A stretch of 64,000 nt of DNA, taken from assembly GCA_010672585.1 (NCBI GenBank), contig JAAHGF010000001.1:248001-312000 (forward strand), written 5' to 3'. Below, piece after piece: positions 8,175 through 16,982 of the stretch. A program made the position numbers and the translations under genes. The DNA is from Okeania sp. SIO1I7. Its GTDB lineage: Bacteria > Cyanobacteriota > Cyanobacteriia > Cyanobacteriales > Microcoleaceae. How positions within the stretch are numbered: position 1 is the first letter of the stretch; each line of letters begins with the position of its first letter. Below the pieces are notes generated by a model. It made no database searches and had not been told where the DNA came from. It worked only from the letters and a program-made list of their open reading frames with translations.

Positions 8175-8939
8175 TTAAGCTGATTTTTGTCGCCAAAGTC
8201 GCCAAACTGTTGTTACATAATCACGTCCTTTATCTAAATAATCTAATAAATTAACCCCTGTTTTACTTTCTCCTGTAGTGCGAGGTACACAAACATAGGG
8301 TACTTCTACTAAATGATAACCTAAACGGAAAGCACGACATAATAAATCAATACAATATTCTCCATAATCACCTTTTAAAGGAATTTTCTTTAATACCTCA
8401 CTTCGTGCTGCAATAAAACCACTGGTATAATCATGTACTTGATTACCCAGAAATAACATTGCATAATTATTGATAATCCAGCTTAAGATACGAGCCATCA
8501 TACCATGAGCAATATCTTTTCCACCCTTTACCCAACGAGAACCTACTGCCACATCTGCATTCCCTTCTCTTATTACTTTGACTAACTTAGGTACATCTTC
8601 TGGTGGCATAGATAAATCACAATCCATCCAGGTAATAATCTTAGCATCATAAGTAGCGATCGCCTCATTTATTCCTCTTTGAATTGCGGAAGTTAAACCT
8701 TTTTCGTCAATACGTTTAATTAATTCTACACCAGATTGAAAATCGTCGTCTTGAGGAGAAAGGGAGTAATTATGGGCAATTTCTTCGACTATTTTCCAAG
8801 TACCATCTGGAGAATTATCATCTACTACTAAAATTAGATAAGGATGAGGCACGCTAGCTATTAAAGTTTCAATTAAAGGACGAATATTATCTTTTTCATT
8901 GAAAGTAGGTAAAACAGTGCAAACTAATTGATTAGACAT
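8175..8939 (-). CDS. Polyprenol-phosphate mannose/glucose synthase-like glycosyltransferase (GT2)
   Basis: A GT2 enzyme of the dolichol-phosphate mannose synthase type. It shows the N-terminal VLPTFNEKDN, the nucleotide-binding VVDDNSPDGTW, the metal-binding WMDCDLSMPPE and VGSRWVKGG. I place the start at the ATG at 8939 (254 aa), because the 29 residues before it in frame are not family-like. Such enzymes load a sugar from a nucleotide donor on to a polyprenyl phosphate at the inner face of the membrane. The next gene upstream on the same strand is a polytopic protein resembling lipid-linked sugar transferases, so the two could act in sequence: charging the carrier, then transferring the sugar. 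There are no C-terminal membrane segments, so it is probably peripheral. Sugar identity is unknown. Confidence 0.85.
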   Translation of the reverse strand: MSNQLVCTVLPTFNEKDNIRPLIETLIASVPHPYLILVVDDNSPDGTWKIVEEIAHNYSLSPQDDDFQSGVELIKRIDEKGLTSAIQRGINEAIATYDAKIITWMDCDLSMPPEDVPKLVKVIREGNADVAVGSRWVKGGKDIAHGMMARILSWIINNYAMLFLGNQVHDYTSGFIAARSEVLKKIPLKGDYGEYCIDLLCRAFRLGYHLVEVPYVCVPRTTGESKTGVNLLDYLDKGRDYVTTVWRLWRQKSA

Positions 8940-9046
8940 AATTTTTTTTGATTTTTTTACTATTTTGAAAAAGTTAATTGCTTTAAGCTGTTGCACATTT
9001 AAATTGCGAATATAGACATAAATCATGCAGATATTCTACTTATGAT

Positions 9047-9174
9047 GAGGGCGAATGGCATTCGCCCCTACAGATTTATTGCCTTATTTCTCCTGTTTTC
9101 TGTTGCCTTTAAACTTCATATTTACTATTTTCAAAAAAATGTATATAGAGTTTCTCAAATGTTTATCGAATTAC
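9047..9174. repeat. 128-bp direct repeat, copy 1
   Basis: From GAGGGCGAATGGCATTCGCC to TTTATCGAATTAC this stretch matches 9306-9433 at all but about two bases. Its left end is a small hairpin (GGGCGAATGGCATTCGCCC). A TTACCGAATGATTAAGG dispersed repeat (9171-9290) fills the space between the two copies. Confidence 0.85.
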
Positions 9175-9305
9175 CGAATGATTAAGGTTTCAAGCCTCTC
9201 CTTTAAATGAATTAATTTTCCTTTTATTCAATCCTCTTCCTTTTAGGGAAAGGTAATTATCAATTATCCATTATCAATTAATGAAGGGGAGGCTCTACAT
9301 ATAGC

Positions 9306-9433
9306 GAGGGCGAATGGCATTCGCCCCTACAGATTTATTGCCTTATTTCTCCTGTTTTCTGTTGCCTTTAAACTTCATATTTACTATTTCCAAAAAAATG
9401 TATATAGAGTTTCTCAAATATTTATCGAATTAC
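9306..9433. repeat. 128-bp direct repeat, copy 2
   Basis: Second copy of the repeat at 9047-9174. It is followed by CTACTCC heptamers (9431-9476) and by a segment AAAACAAACGAATTTTGTACC that also occurs near 46695, so the whole stretch is part of a larger dispersed family. No gene is visible between 9027 and 9520. Confidence 0.85.
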
Positions 9434-9520
9434 TACTCCCTACTCCCTACTCCCTACCCCCTACTCCCTACTCCCTAAAACAAACGAATTTTGTACCTCA
9501 CCAATATGAGAATCGCTATA

Positions 9521-11341
9521 TTAACTTATTTCAACAATTTCTCCTTGATAAATAGGATATTTACCATAAGTACCTAAATTATTTAATTTAATCTGAAATA
9601 GTTGATTATTTTGACTAAATTGAAGTTTTTCAGTGGCTTCTGTTAATGGACGACAGACACGATGAGGATAACAAATGTAAGTAAATTTATCTAAGCTTTT
9701 CTGTAACAATGCTTGAGCTAAATTTAATAAATCTTTGCTTTCTTCAGCACGAAATAATAAAGTTTTTTGAGGCAAAGAGAATTCTAATGCTTGGGCTGCG
9801 TGTTGATGAGAAACAGCAACTATAGGGTCAGTATTTTTAGCTAAAAATTGAATTGTCGGCTCAATATCTTTACTGTTTTTATTTATGTATTTTGTTCCTA
9901 AATATAGGTTTTTGTATATGCCTAAAGCTACAAAAGTCAAAACAGTAAATAAAGCAACATAATAGAATATAGTTGATGATAAATTTTGAAAGTATTGTAA
10001 TTGTTCAATCACCATCAAAGCAATAAGGGGGAGAAGGATTAATAAATATCTTGGTCCCCATTGTTTTCCTCCAACTGTAAATTCATCAGGTGCTATATCA
10101 ACTAAAAGAGATACTCCTATCACAAAAAATAAACATATCAAATAAATAATTGTTATCTGATTATTCACTTCTACACTTGTTTTAGCCATGAAATAAAACC
10201 ATAAAATTGTTGCTATCAAAGGGATAAACCATTGTTTGATTTGGTTTTTTAGTTCTCTTACACCTCCTTTTATGAATTGAAATATTGTGATTATTATGCC
10301 TATTAATACCAGGGTGGCAATAATTAAATTAACATTCAATACATCAGGAGAATTTTCTATGCCAAATAACAGAATAGAAAATATAGGAAAAATGGTTAGA
10401 GGGAAATATTCTATTAAAGACTTAGTTAAAAATTGAATAATTATTTTAAATTCTTCGATTCTTCTTGATAGGGAAAATTCTTCCAGGACTAACAGAGAAT
10501 GAAGACCTAAAAAATATCCATAAATAATTTTGTTAGTTACTAAAAAAGCACCGACGACCAAAAACATACTGATTAAGTAGAAAAATGGTACTTGCAAATT
10601 CAGATATAGATCCTGCCAGTTAAAATTGTTGGAAGTTACTAAAAATTCTAGTAAATTATTTTGATAAAATGCTTGTAAAATAACAACTATTGCCAAAGCA
10701 CCAACCATAGCGAAAAACTCAGATCTAACCCAAACCGATAATCCAACTAAACATCCAGTGATGATGACATTAAATATAGACATTTGAGGGATAAAGAAAA
10801 AACTCATTCCCGCAAAACAAAGTGCAATAGCTAATGTATGTTCCCAATACATCGCACTATATAAAGTTAGATTTGAAGCAAAAATTAGGGCAATTAATCC
10901 TAAACTTGTATTGAGAATGTCAAAGTTTAAAGATTGACAAATCAAATTAAAAGTTATCCAAACAGCCCAGGTAGAAACTAAAGGAATCAGATATAAACCT
11001 CTATAACCAAAAAGTTTATACAAAGGTGCAGTAATTAAAGAAAAAGTAAAAGGGAAAGAAATGTAGTAGCGATTATTTAAACAAAAAACAAACGGTTTTT
11101 CATAGGGATAAAGCCCTTGATTCCAAAGTTCTTTCACCCATTTTTCCTCAGATGGAATTAAGTCAAAACGGAATTTACCACTACTTAATTGTTTTGCTAA
11201 TAAAGCTTTAAGTCCAGAATCACCATTAAAAAATGCACCATAAGCGACTTGAGAAAATAAATACAAGGAATAAATAATTCCTGCTAATATTATTAGCCAA
11301 GATAATTGTTCTTTGATAATTATCATAAATTTGTCATCCAT
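9521..11341 (-). CDS. Polytopic GT-C-like membrane glycosyltransferase
   Basis: A 606-residue protein with a short N-terminal tail and about ten to twelve membrane segments. An acidic first loop (FFNGDSGLKALL) matches the Asp-containing first loop of GT-C and GT39-type enzymes that use polyprenyl-phosphate sugars, and RYYISFPFTFSLITAPLYKL is typical of this group. The C-terminal 120 residues are a soluble, probably extracytoplasmic domain. The neighbouring polyprenyl-phosphate sugar synthase on the same strand would supply the donor. The acceptor is unknown; lipid, polysaccharide or protein are all possible. The ATG follows a GAAGGA microsatellite with no clear ribosome site. I am sure of the membrane nature and moderately sure of the enzyme class. 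Confidence 0.7.
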   Translation of the reverse strand: MDDKFMIIIKEQLSWLIILAGIIYSLYLFSQVAYGAFFNGDSGLKALLAKQLSSGKFRFDLIPSEEKWVKELWNQGLYPYEKPFVFCLNNRYYISFPFTFSLITAPLYKLFGYRGLYLIPLVSTWAVWITFNLICQSLNFDILNTSLGLIALIFASNLTLYSAMYWEHTLAIALCFAGMSFFFIPQMSIFNVIITGCLVGLSVWVRSEFFAMVGALAIVVILQAFYQNNLLEFLVTSNNFNWQDLYLNLQVPFFYLISMFLVVGAFLVTNKIIYGYFLGLHSLLVLEEFSLSRRIEEFKIIIQFLTKSLIEYFPLTIFPIFSILLFGIENSPDVLNVNLIIATLVLIGIIITIFQFIKGGVRELKNQIKQWFIPLIATILWFYFMAKTSVEVNNQITIIYLICLFFVIGVSLLVDIAPDEFTVGGKQWGPRYLLILLPLIALMVIEQLQYFQNLSSTIFYYVALFTVLTFVALGIYKNLYLGTKYINKNSKDIEPTIQFLAKNTDPIVAVSHQHAAQALEFSLPQKTLLFRAEESKDLLNLAQALLQKSLDKFTYICYPHRVCRPLTEATEKLQFSQNNQLFQIKLNNLGTYGKYPIYQGEIVEIS

Positions 11342-11343
11342 TT

Positions 11344-11527
11344 ATAAAGGAAGAAGGAAGAAGGAAGAAGGAAGAAGGAAGAAGGGAGAAGGGAGAAAGG
11401 AAGAAGGGAGAAGGGAGAAGGTAGAAGGTAGAAGGTAGAAGGTAGAAGGTAGAAGGTAGAAGGGAGAAGAAAAAAAGGGAGAAGGGAGAAGAAAAAAAGG
11501 GAGAAGGGAGAAGAAAAAAAGGGAGGG
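11344..11527. repeat. GAAGGA/GGGAGAA microsatellite
   Basis: A long run of AGAAGGA, GGAGAAG and GGTAGAA units with A-rich interruptions sits directly upstream of the GT-C-like gene. Reading it as protein gives only a Leu/Pro/Ser-rich artefact. Similar runs occur at 36230-36290, 40765-40820, 43793-43850, 51390-51427, 60642-60682 and 61412-61455. Confidence 0.9.
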
Positions 11528-11984
11528 GAAATTATATAAAGAGGTAGCTTCTACCATTGGAGAGAGCTAATTTTAAGTAAGCATTTCCTGCGGAATGCTG
11601 CGCAAACATCTATATAGTGGTCAGATTGCCTCCTAGAGAGGAACTGGGTTATCAGCAATTAAAATCAACATAAATAGCTAAAGTTAGCTAATGATAAATC
11701 TTTTTCCTAGTGCAGGATGGTGGAAATAACTGGTTACAAAATCCTAAAACAATTACAAATCAAAAATGATTGACTTTTAAGTTTCGCGTAGCGGCACCAG
11801 GCTTTTAATTTTCGCTAAATCTTAATTTTAATTCCTCGTCTAAATACAATAAATGATGAAAGTTTATGGCTGATAACTAGCGACTGAATGGTTAAAATTT
11901 AAGCATAAATCTCCGCCTTTCCATTTTGTATAATTCTTTTTTGAAATTGGTATAAAACCTATCACCTACCACCTATTAATATAG
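11528..11984. other. Intergenic stretch with a palindromic dispersed repeat
   Basis: No gene is visible. Bases 11581-11608 carry the near-palindromic unit GCATTTCCTGCGGAATGCTG followed by CGCAAACA, which recurs, sometimes inverted, at 13475-13502, 25413-25440, 26829-26856, 39411-39435, 42763-42792 and 53462-53490. The rest is AT-rich with no recognised signal. Confidence 0.6.
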
Positions 11985-13103
11985 TTAAGTAAAAATTGTT
12001 TTTAATGATTTTACAACTGTTTGTATTTGTTGGTTATTTAAAGCTAAACCACTAGGAATATAAAATCCACGTCTTGCTATATTTTCAGCTACAGGGCAAG
12101 ATTCTTGCTTAAATAATCCCATTTTTTGGAATACTGGTTGTTCGTGCATACACCAGAAAAAAGGACGAGTACCTATTTTTTGTTCGCGCAACTTTTTCAT
12201 TGCTTCTTTAGCATCAAAAGAAACAGAATCTTTGAGTACAACCCCATAAACCCAGTAAATATTATCAGCATATTCTGTTTTTGTCAGAGGTAATTCTAAT
12301 TCAGAAACATCTGCTAAAAGTTCAGTATAAAGTTTACCCATATTTCGCTTACGCTGGATAAATTCATCTAACCTTTCTAATTGTGCCAAACCTAATGCTG
12401 CTTGTAGGTTAGTCATGCGTAAATTCCAACCTAATTCTTCATGGATAAAACGTTGTTGTGGTTGAAAACAAAGATTTCTCAAAGACCGACATTTTTCAGC
12501 TAGTATTTCATCATCAGTAACAATCATTCCTCCTTCACCAGTCGTAACGTGTTTATTAGGATAAAAACTAAAAGTACTCAATTCTCCAAAACTACCACAA
12601 GGTTTACCAAAATAAGTTTGTCCGTGCATTTCTGCTGCATCTTCAAGAATTTTTAAACCATATTTTGCAGCTATTTCTAATACTGGATTCATATCTACTG
12701 GTAATCCATAAATATGAACCACCATAATAGCTTTAGTTTGCGGAGTAATTCTAGCTTCCAATTGCTTAATATCAATATTCCAAGTAGTAGAATCACAATC
12801 TACTACAACAGGAATTGCACCTGCTCTAACAATTGCTGCCGCACAAGAAATAATAGTAAAAGTAGGTAGAATAACCTCATCTCCTTCACCAATACCTAAA
12901 GCAGTAATTGCCGCATCAATTGCCATTGAACCATTACAAACAGCAATACCATATTTTCTACCTACACGATTAGCAAAAGCTTGTTCAAATTGTTTAACAA
13001 AACTGCCTTCGGAAGAAATCCAACCAGTATCAATACATTCATTCAAATATTGTTTTTCCTTGCCATTTAGCAGAGGTTCATTCACAGGAATAAATTCTGT
13101 CAT
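11985..13103 (-). CDS. DegT/DnrJ/EryC1/StrS family sugar aminotransferase
   Basis: A full-length (372 aa) fold-type I PLP enzyme of the nucleotide-sugar aminotransferase family. Visible markers are VNEPLLNGKEKQYL at the start, GSMAIDAAITALGIGEGDEV, the cofactor Asp in LEDAAE (D155) and the Schiff-base Lys in SFYPNKHVTTGEGG (K184). The sequence resembles GDP-perosamine synthase-like members, which aminate a 4-keto sugar nucleotide using glutamate, but the exact sugar cannot be assigned. The cupin gene lies upstream on the same strand, with the GT-C-like membrane protein and the polyprenyl-phosphate sugar synthase downstream, so a role in building an unusual amino sugar for a cell-surface glycan is likely. 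The start ATG is preceded by AAGGCAAAG. Confidence 0.9.
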   Translation of the reverse strand: MTEFIPVNEPLLNGKEKQYLNECIDTGWISSEGSFVKQFEQAFANRVGRKYGIAVCNGSMAIDAAITALGIGEGDEVILPTFTIISCAAAIVRAGAIPVVVDCDSTTWNIDIKQLEARITPQTKAIMVVHIYGLPVDMNPVLEIAAKYGLKILEDAAEMHGQTYFGKPCGSFGELSTFSFYPNKHVTTGEGGMIVTDDEILAEKCRSLRNLCFQPQQRFIHEELGWNLRMTNLQAALGLAQLERLDEFIQRKRNMGKLYTELLADVSELELPLTKTEYADNIYWVYGVVLKDSVSFDAKEAMKKLREQKIGTRPFFWCMHEQPVFQKMGLFKQESCPVAENIARRGFYIPSGLALNNQQIQTVVKSLKTIFT

Positions 13104-13570
13104 TTTTCTTTGCCTTAAAATTTTAATTTATGTGAAATCCGCTTTAATCTGACTATATTAAAAATCTTCAAAACATTTGTATAAAGCGGATTTAATAATT
13201 TAAGCAATCAGTCTATAATTACCGAAAAATTAAGGTATAAAGCCCCTCCATTCATGGATAAAAAAGAAAAAAATTCCTTTTAACCCAATCCTCTTCTTGT
13301 AAGCATTCAGCAGTCAGCGGTCAGCTATCAGCTTTATTACCTTTTTATTACCTTTAGTAGACAATTAGAGCTGCGTTGTTTTTGTGCTTCAATTATTTGT
13401 TCAAAAATGTAGTAGAAGTTAAGCAAATACTTGGTTCATTCATTTTTATTGCGCTCGAGCTAACTGCTAATAGCTGTTTGCGCAGCATTCCGCAGGAAAT
13501 GCTTACCTCTTCTTTTCAAGGAGAGGTAATTCTTAATTCTTAATTCTTAATTCTTGAACTGATTTTGATA
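13104..13570. other. Intergenic stretch with dispersed repeats
   Basis: No gene is seen. It contains a degenerate TACCGAAAAATTAAGG repeat near 13219, a CAGCGGTCAGC segment, the palindromic unit TGTTTGCGCAGCATTCCGCA at 13475-13494 with its tail, and a short TTAATTC tandem run at about 13531-13556 before the cupin gene's end. Confidence 0.6.
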
Positions 13571-14002
13571 TTACACTAGAACTTTTTCTCGACTACTATC
13601 AAATCGTTCAAAGCGGGTTTTATCAAGATTTCCTACATAAGGACCTTGTTTTACTTCAATCATTTCTACTTCTTCTAACATCTTGAAACCGTGTCCACCT
13701 TTAATTAATAACAAAACATCTCCTTTATTCAAAATGTAGCTTTCAAGATATTCTTGTTGGTCATTGTAAAAATCTACTAGCAATTTTCCTTCTTTGATTA
13801 GTAAAACTTCTTGAGTATAAAAAACTTCCCTCCTTACCATATTATGACGATGAGGTTGAATTTCTTTGCCTTTAGGGTGTCTCATATAAGCTAGCTGTTG
13901 AGAATAGCTATCTGGGGTGAAAAAATGAATTCCAGGCTCTCTAAAATCAGCCGGAATAATCATCGCTAATACTTCATTGTGATACATGATTTGTTGAATC
14001 AT
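13571..14002 (-). CDS. Cupin-fold protein of a sugar biosynthesis locus
   Basis: A single-domain cupin of 143 residues read from the ATG at 14002, which has AGGA nine bases upstream; a longer frame to 14143 runs into a MITE and is rejected. Visible features are QPHRHN, an REVFYTQEVLLIKEGK strand pair, NKGDVLLLIKGGHGF and EVKQGPYVGN near the end. Proteins of this type occur next to DegT aminotransferases in O-antigen and surface polysaccharide loci. The next gene downstream is such an aminotransferase. It is not clearly an FdtA/QdtA ketoisomerase, so I leave the reaction open. Its leader is a second copy of the repeat-rich region that precedes the HprK-like gene, suggesting that the two loci share a regulator. 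Confidence 0.75.
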   Translation of the reverse strand: MIQQIMYHNEVLAMIIPADFREPGIHFFTPDSYSQQLAYMRHPKGKEIQPHRHNMVRREVFYTQEVLLIKEGKLLVDFYNDQQEYLESYILNKGDVLLLIKGGHGFKMLEEVEMIEVKQGPYVGNLDKTRFERFDSSREKVLV

Positions 14003-14005
14003 AAG

Positions 14006-14345
14006 TAAATATCCTGATAATGTAATTTTATAATTTTGTGAAGCCTCAATAAACTTGATATATACATAGGACTTACACAGTACAGGGTATTTCCCTCCGA
14101 AACGACCGACAGGGTTTGCGGAGCAGTCCCTTCCGGACAGCAATCTAAAATCCTAGTTTTTCCTACCTAATGCGTAAGTCTTGTATCAATTAGTTTGGCT
14201 TACTAATTATAATCCCACAAAAATTCCAGCCCGATCGCTCACCTTTCTGCTCACTTATCCGTTCATTTACTGGTTCAAAATGTTCATTTACTGATTCAAA
14301 ATGTTCATTACCTATTCAAAATCAAAAAATAGGCTAAAGACATTA
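14006..14345 (-). promoter_or_regulatory. Repeat-rich leader/promoter, copy B (eight TGAAC-like sites)
   Basis: This stretch matches 5156-5395. NTTCA/GCTCA sites on the + strand lie at 14238, 14250, 14262, 14274, 14283, 14295, 14304 and 14315, mostly 9 or 12 bases apart. The downstream leader (TTTTGTGAAGCCTC, AATGTAATTTTAT) also matches copy A. Unlike copy A it is split by an inserted CAGGACTTACGC-type element at about 14067-14182. A run of CTCCCCAT units follows at 14343-14377. Confidence 0.55.
14067..14182. mobile_element. CAGGACTTACGC-family element inside the cupin leader
   Basis: Starts TAGGACTTACAC and ends GCGTAAGTCTTG, enclosing about 90 bases unlike the interior of the other copies. 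The flanks are continuous with copy A of the leader once this segment is removed, which marks it as an insertion. No clean target duplication is seen. Confidence 0.65.
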
Positions 14346-14491
14346 TCCTCCCCATCTCCCCATCTCCCCATCTCCCCACACTCTCTCTACCATGACTATG
14401 CACCACCACCAAATTATGCGCCGGGCCATTTTTTTTTGCCTCTAGTCTCTCCCTTTCAGTAGACTGAGGATATACAGATGGAGAAAGTCCT

Positions 14492-14791
14492 ATGAAAAAA
14501 TCATCAAAATCTAAAGGTCGTCTAGTTTGGAATCATTCTACCCATATTGAAGGGTTGATTCCTATTTTAGAGAAATTAACCCAACGTCAGGGTATTGAAA
14601 CTGTTACCCCAGGAGTCATCAGCAGATCCAGAAGTCATATTCCCCACATGAAGTTAAAAGTTTCAGTGCCTATTCGAGGTGGTTTTAAACTTATTGCTAG
14701 ACAAGGAAAGACGGTTCAAGAAGTGTTTATGTTAACTAGCTTAACTCAAGAAGATTTGGAAGAGGCGATCGCTTATGTCTTAGCTAAATAG
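14492..14791 (+). CDS. DUF2103 predicted metal-binding protein
   Basis: A 99-residue protein matching the cyanobacterial DUF2103 family (predicted metal-binding). It is rich in basic residues at the N-terminus (MKKSSKSKGRLVWNHSTHIEG), with His in HSTH and SHIPHMKLK that could bind a metal; the end is helical and acidic. GGAG lies about eight bases before the ATG, so the start is well supported. It stands alone, on the opposite strand from the sugar cluster. The molecular role of the family is not known to me. A GCGATCGC octamer lies inside the gene, as is common in cyanobacterial genes. Tandem GTGGGGGA units follow the stop codon (14807-14845). Confidence 0.8.
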   Translation: MKKSSKSKGRLVWNHSTHIEGLIPILEKLTQRQGIETVTPGVISRSRSHIPHMKLKVSVPIRGGFKLIARQGKTVQEVFMLTSLTQEDLEEAIAYVLAK

Positions 14792-15117
14792 GGTTTGCTG
14801 ATTCAGGAGTGGGGGAGTGGGGGAGTGGGGGAGTGCGGGAGTGGCTCACACTGATTATGGCACGGATACACGGATACGGAAGGGAGCGGGGGAGTAGGGG
14901 AGTAGAGAGTTTCGACTTAGTTAACAATTTGCGCAATTTATTGACATAATACGCTAGTTCTCACAGGCAAGTAGTAACGAGGGTGAAATTTGTATCTTCT
15001 GCACTAATCCCTGCTATTCGCATTTCTGGCAGTCTATCTATATAGACGTAGACCTATCCTGAAATCCCGCTTCCTACGCTAAAACGGCGTAGTAAGGGTT
15101 TGAGGACTTTTTTAATT

Positions 15118-15282
15118 ATGTTAATTGACAAAGACTTAAATGTAAGTATAGAGTGTAGAGATGCGGTTGGCTTGACCGTGAATGCCTGTGGATGAGTAAC
15201 CGCCGACGGCCTCACAAGAAGCAGGAAGTAAACATCAATTTGTCGCATCGATGTGACTCTTTGTATCAGTTTTATGAAGCAG
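15118..15282 (+). pseudogene. 3' relic of an IS200/IS605-type tnpB with its right end
   Basis: The last 23 codons read DKDLNVSIECRDAVGLTVNA then CG and a stop, matching the end of the intact TnpB at 48331-49413. The downstream sequence also matches that copy through CCGCCGACGG, AGAAGCAGGAAGTAAACAT and on to TATCAGTTTTATGAAGCAG, where similarity ends at about 15282. All upstream tnpB sequence is gone. The preserved right end includes a small hairpin around GTCGCATCGATGTGAC. It is a decayed element rather than an active one. Confidence 0.75.
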
Positions 15283-15573
15283 TAGTTAGTCGGACCTAGA
15301 CATTTAATTAATAGTAATAGATAGGTAGGTTAGGACTTGTGTTGATTATGAACCGAAGTTTTTCCCCTTGTTCCCTCACACCGAGTGCGCTACCAGGTGC
15401 GTCTGTCACCGATGCAGGGTTACACCAATGCTCCCGTTCCCTACTAAATAAAGATTAAACCCTATAGCGCAAGGCAACAGGCAACAGGCAATAGATGAAT
15501 AAAAAAGGCTTTCAGCTTCTATTCATGTCAAACACCTTAATGTGTAGCGCTATAGTTTCAATCTTTTTCTCGT
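15283..15573. other. Intergenic stretch with a 94-bp inverted-repeat element
   Basis: Bases 15462-15555 begin CTATAGCGC and end GCGCTATAG, with CAACAGG repeats inside; related ends occur at 23529-23585 and 46438-46510. No gene is visible between the tnpB relic and the P450. Confidence 0.6.
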
Positions 15574-16905
15574 CTATACTAAATGCCAGAATTTTATTTT
15601 TAAACCGTCACGGGGGTTAGGTGTTGGTACCGTAACTAGACTTAAATCTTGTTCTGGTAGCAGCTCCCATTCATAACTTCGTAACAACTTGGCGGCAAAA
15701 ATCTTCATTTCTAAGCGAGCAAATTCTTTACCTAAACATTCGCGCATTCCACCACCAAAGGGAATATAACCAAATATTTTTTGTTTATCTACAGCATTTT
15801 CTGGAGCAAAACGGTCGGGGTCAAAATTTTTATGTTCTGGGTAAATAGTTTCATCCTGTTGAGTCTTACCAATTTGATACTGAACTAACCAACCTTTTGG
15901 AATGGAATATCCACCAAATTCACAGTCTTGAATTACTTGTCGGAACCCACCCCCCACAGGTGGAATTAATCTCAATACTTCTTTGAGAACTTGTTCTAGA
16001 TAAGTCATTTGTTTGAGATTTTCTGTAGTTAATGGTTCGGTGGGAGAAAATTGTTTTTGTTCTTCACGAGCGCGGGTAAGTACATTGGGGTTTTGAGTTA
16101 TTAATAGACAGAAAGAGGCGATCGCTGAAGTTAAGGTTTCGTGACCAGCAAACAGCAATAATAATATTTGGTCTTTCAATTCATCTAAAGGTAAAGCATT
16201 TCCATCTTCATCCCGCGCTTGCAAAAGTATTCCCAATGCATCCTCGCCCAAATTTTGCTGTTGCTGTCGTTGCAAAACAATTTCTTCGATATGTTGCAGT
16301 AATTTTTGCCGGCAACGGAGTGATTTTCCAAATCTTGTCCAAGGAAGTGATAGAGGAATGGAAAATAAGCCTTTGACCCACTCTTCAAATAAACTGGCTA
16401 ATTTTGTTTGGGAACCCCCATTACTACCCATAAATAAACGACTAGCAATATCAAAGGTATAATCACGAATTTGAGGATACCAAGTTAAGGTATCCATTTT
16501 TTCCCATTTCTCTAGATAGCTAGCAGTGATGCTTTCCATTGTGGGAGCATAATTTGCCAAAGCTCTTGGTTGAAAAGCTTGGGCCAAAAGTCTACGCCGT
16601 TGTTGATGAAGGCTACCTTGTTGTACAGATAAGGAGTTAGGGCCTAATAAAATCCTGGTGCTTTTTGGCCAAGTGGCAGTAAAATATTTATTTTCATTGG
16701 AAAACAGAAATTTATTTGCTTCTGCTCCGGCTAAAAATACTGTGGGACTGCCAAAAATATGACTTTTATAGATTTTTCCGTACTTTTTTTCTCTTGTTTC
16801 GGCAAATGTATTATCTGTTAAGAAACTGATAGTTTCGCCAACAAAAGGTAGACCAAAGTTTCCTGGTGGTAAAGGTAATGATGATTTGGTATTTGTGATA
16901 GTCAT
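15574..16905 (-). CDS. Cytochrome P450, CYP120-like
   Basis: A complete P450 (443 aa). The Pro-rich LPLPPGNFGLPFVGE start, the I-helix FAGHETLTS (oxygen-binding AGHET at 253-257), the K-helix EVLR (309-312) and the heme loop FGGGMRECLG (Cys390) are all present. There is no membrane anchor. It resembles the cyanobacterial CYP120 family, whose Synechocystis member hydroxylates retinoic acid; by similarity the substrate may be a retinoid or other apocarotenoid, but this is not proven. The gene stands alone and no reductase or ferredoxin is adjacent. The ATG coincides with the end of a GATAACTGAAATGAC heptamer repeat, exactly as in the HTTM-DCC gene, so the upstream control region is repeat-derived. 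Confidence 0.92.
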   Translation of the reverse strand: MTITNTKSSLPLPPGNFGLPFVGETISFLTDNTFAETREKKYGKIYKSHIFGSPTVFLAGAEANKFLFSNENKYFTATWPKSTRILLGPNSLSVQQGSLHQQRRRLLAQAFQPRALANYAPTMESITASYLEKWEKMDTLTWYPQIRDYTFDIASRLFMGSNGGSQTKLASLFEEWVKGLFSIPLSLPWTRFGKSLRCRQKLLQHIEEIVLQRQQQQNLGEDALGILLQARDEDGNALPLDELKDQILLLLFAGHETLTSAIASFCLLITQNPNVLTRAREEQKQFSPTEPLTTENLKQMTYLEQVLKEVLRLIPPVGGGFRQVIQDCEFGGYSIPKGWLVQYQIGKTQQDETIYPEHKNFDPDRFAPENAVDKQKIFGYIPFGGGMRECLGKEFARLEMKIFAAKLLRSYEWELLPEQDLSLVTVPTPNPRDGLKIKFWHLV

Positions 16906-16982
16906 TTCAGTTATCAGTTATCAATCATATAAATTTTATTCTCACTTGTACTTTGTCTAACATACTTCCACAAAATTGAATT

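Noticed and set aside
11342-11557. Leu/Pro/Ser-rich frame upstream of the GT-C-like gene
   Set aside because: It is only the translation of a GAAGGA microsatellite, with no unique sequence.
14003-14143. N-terminal extension of the cupin protein to 14143
   Set aside because: The added residues come from an inserted MITE, and a good AGGA site supports the ATG at 14002.
15054-15248. A 64-codon frame on the minus strand
   Set aside because: It is antisense to the conserved 3' end of tnpB; the same antisense frame appears at 48236-48430 opposite the intact gene.
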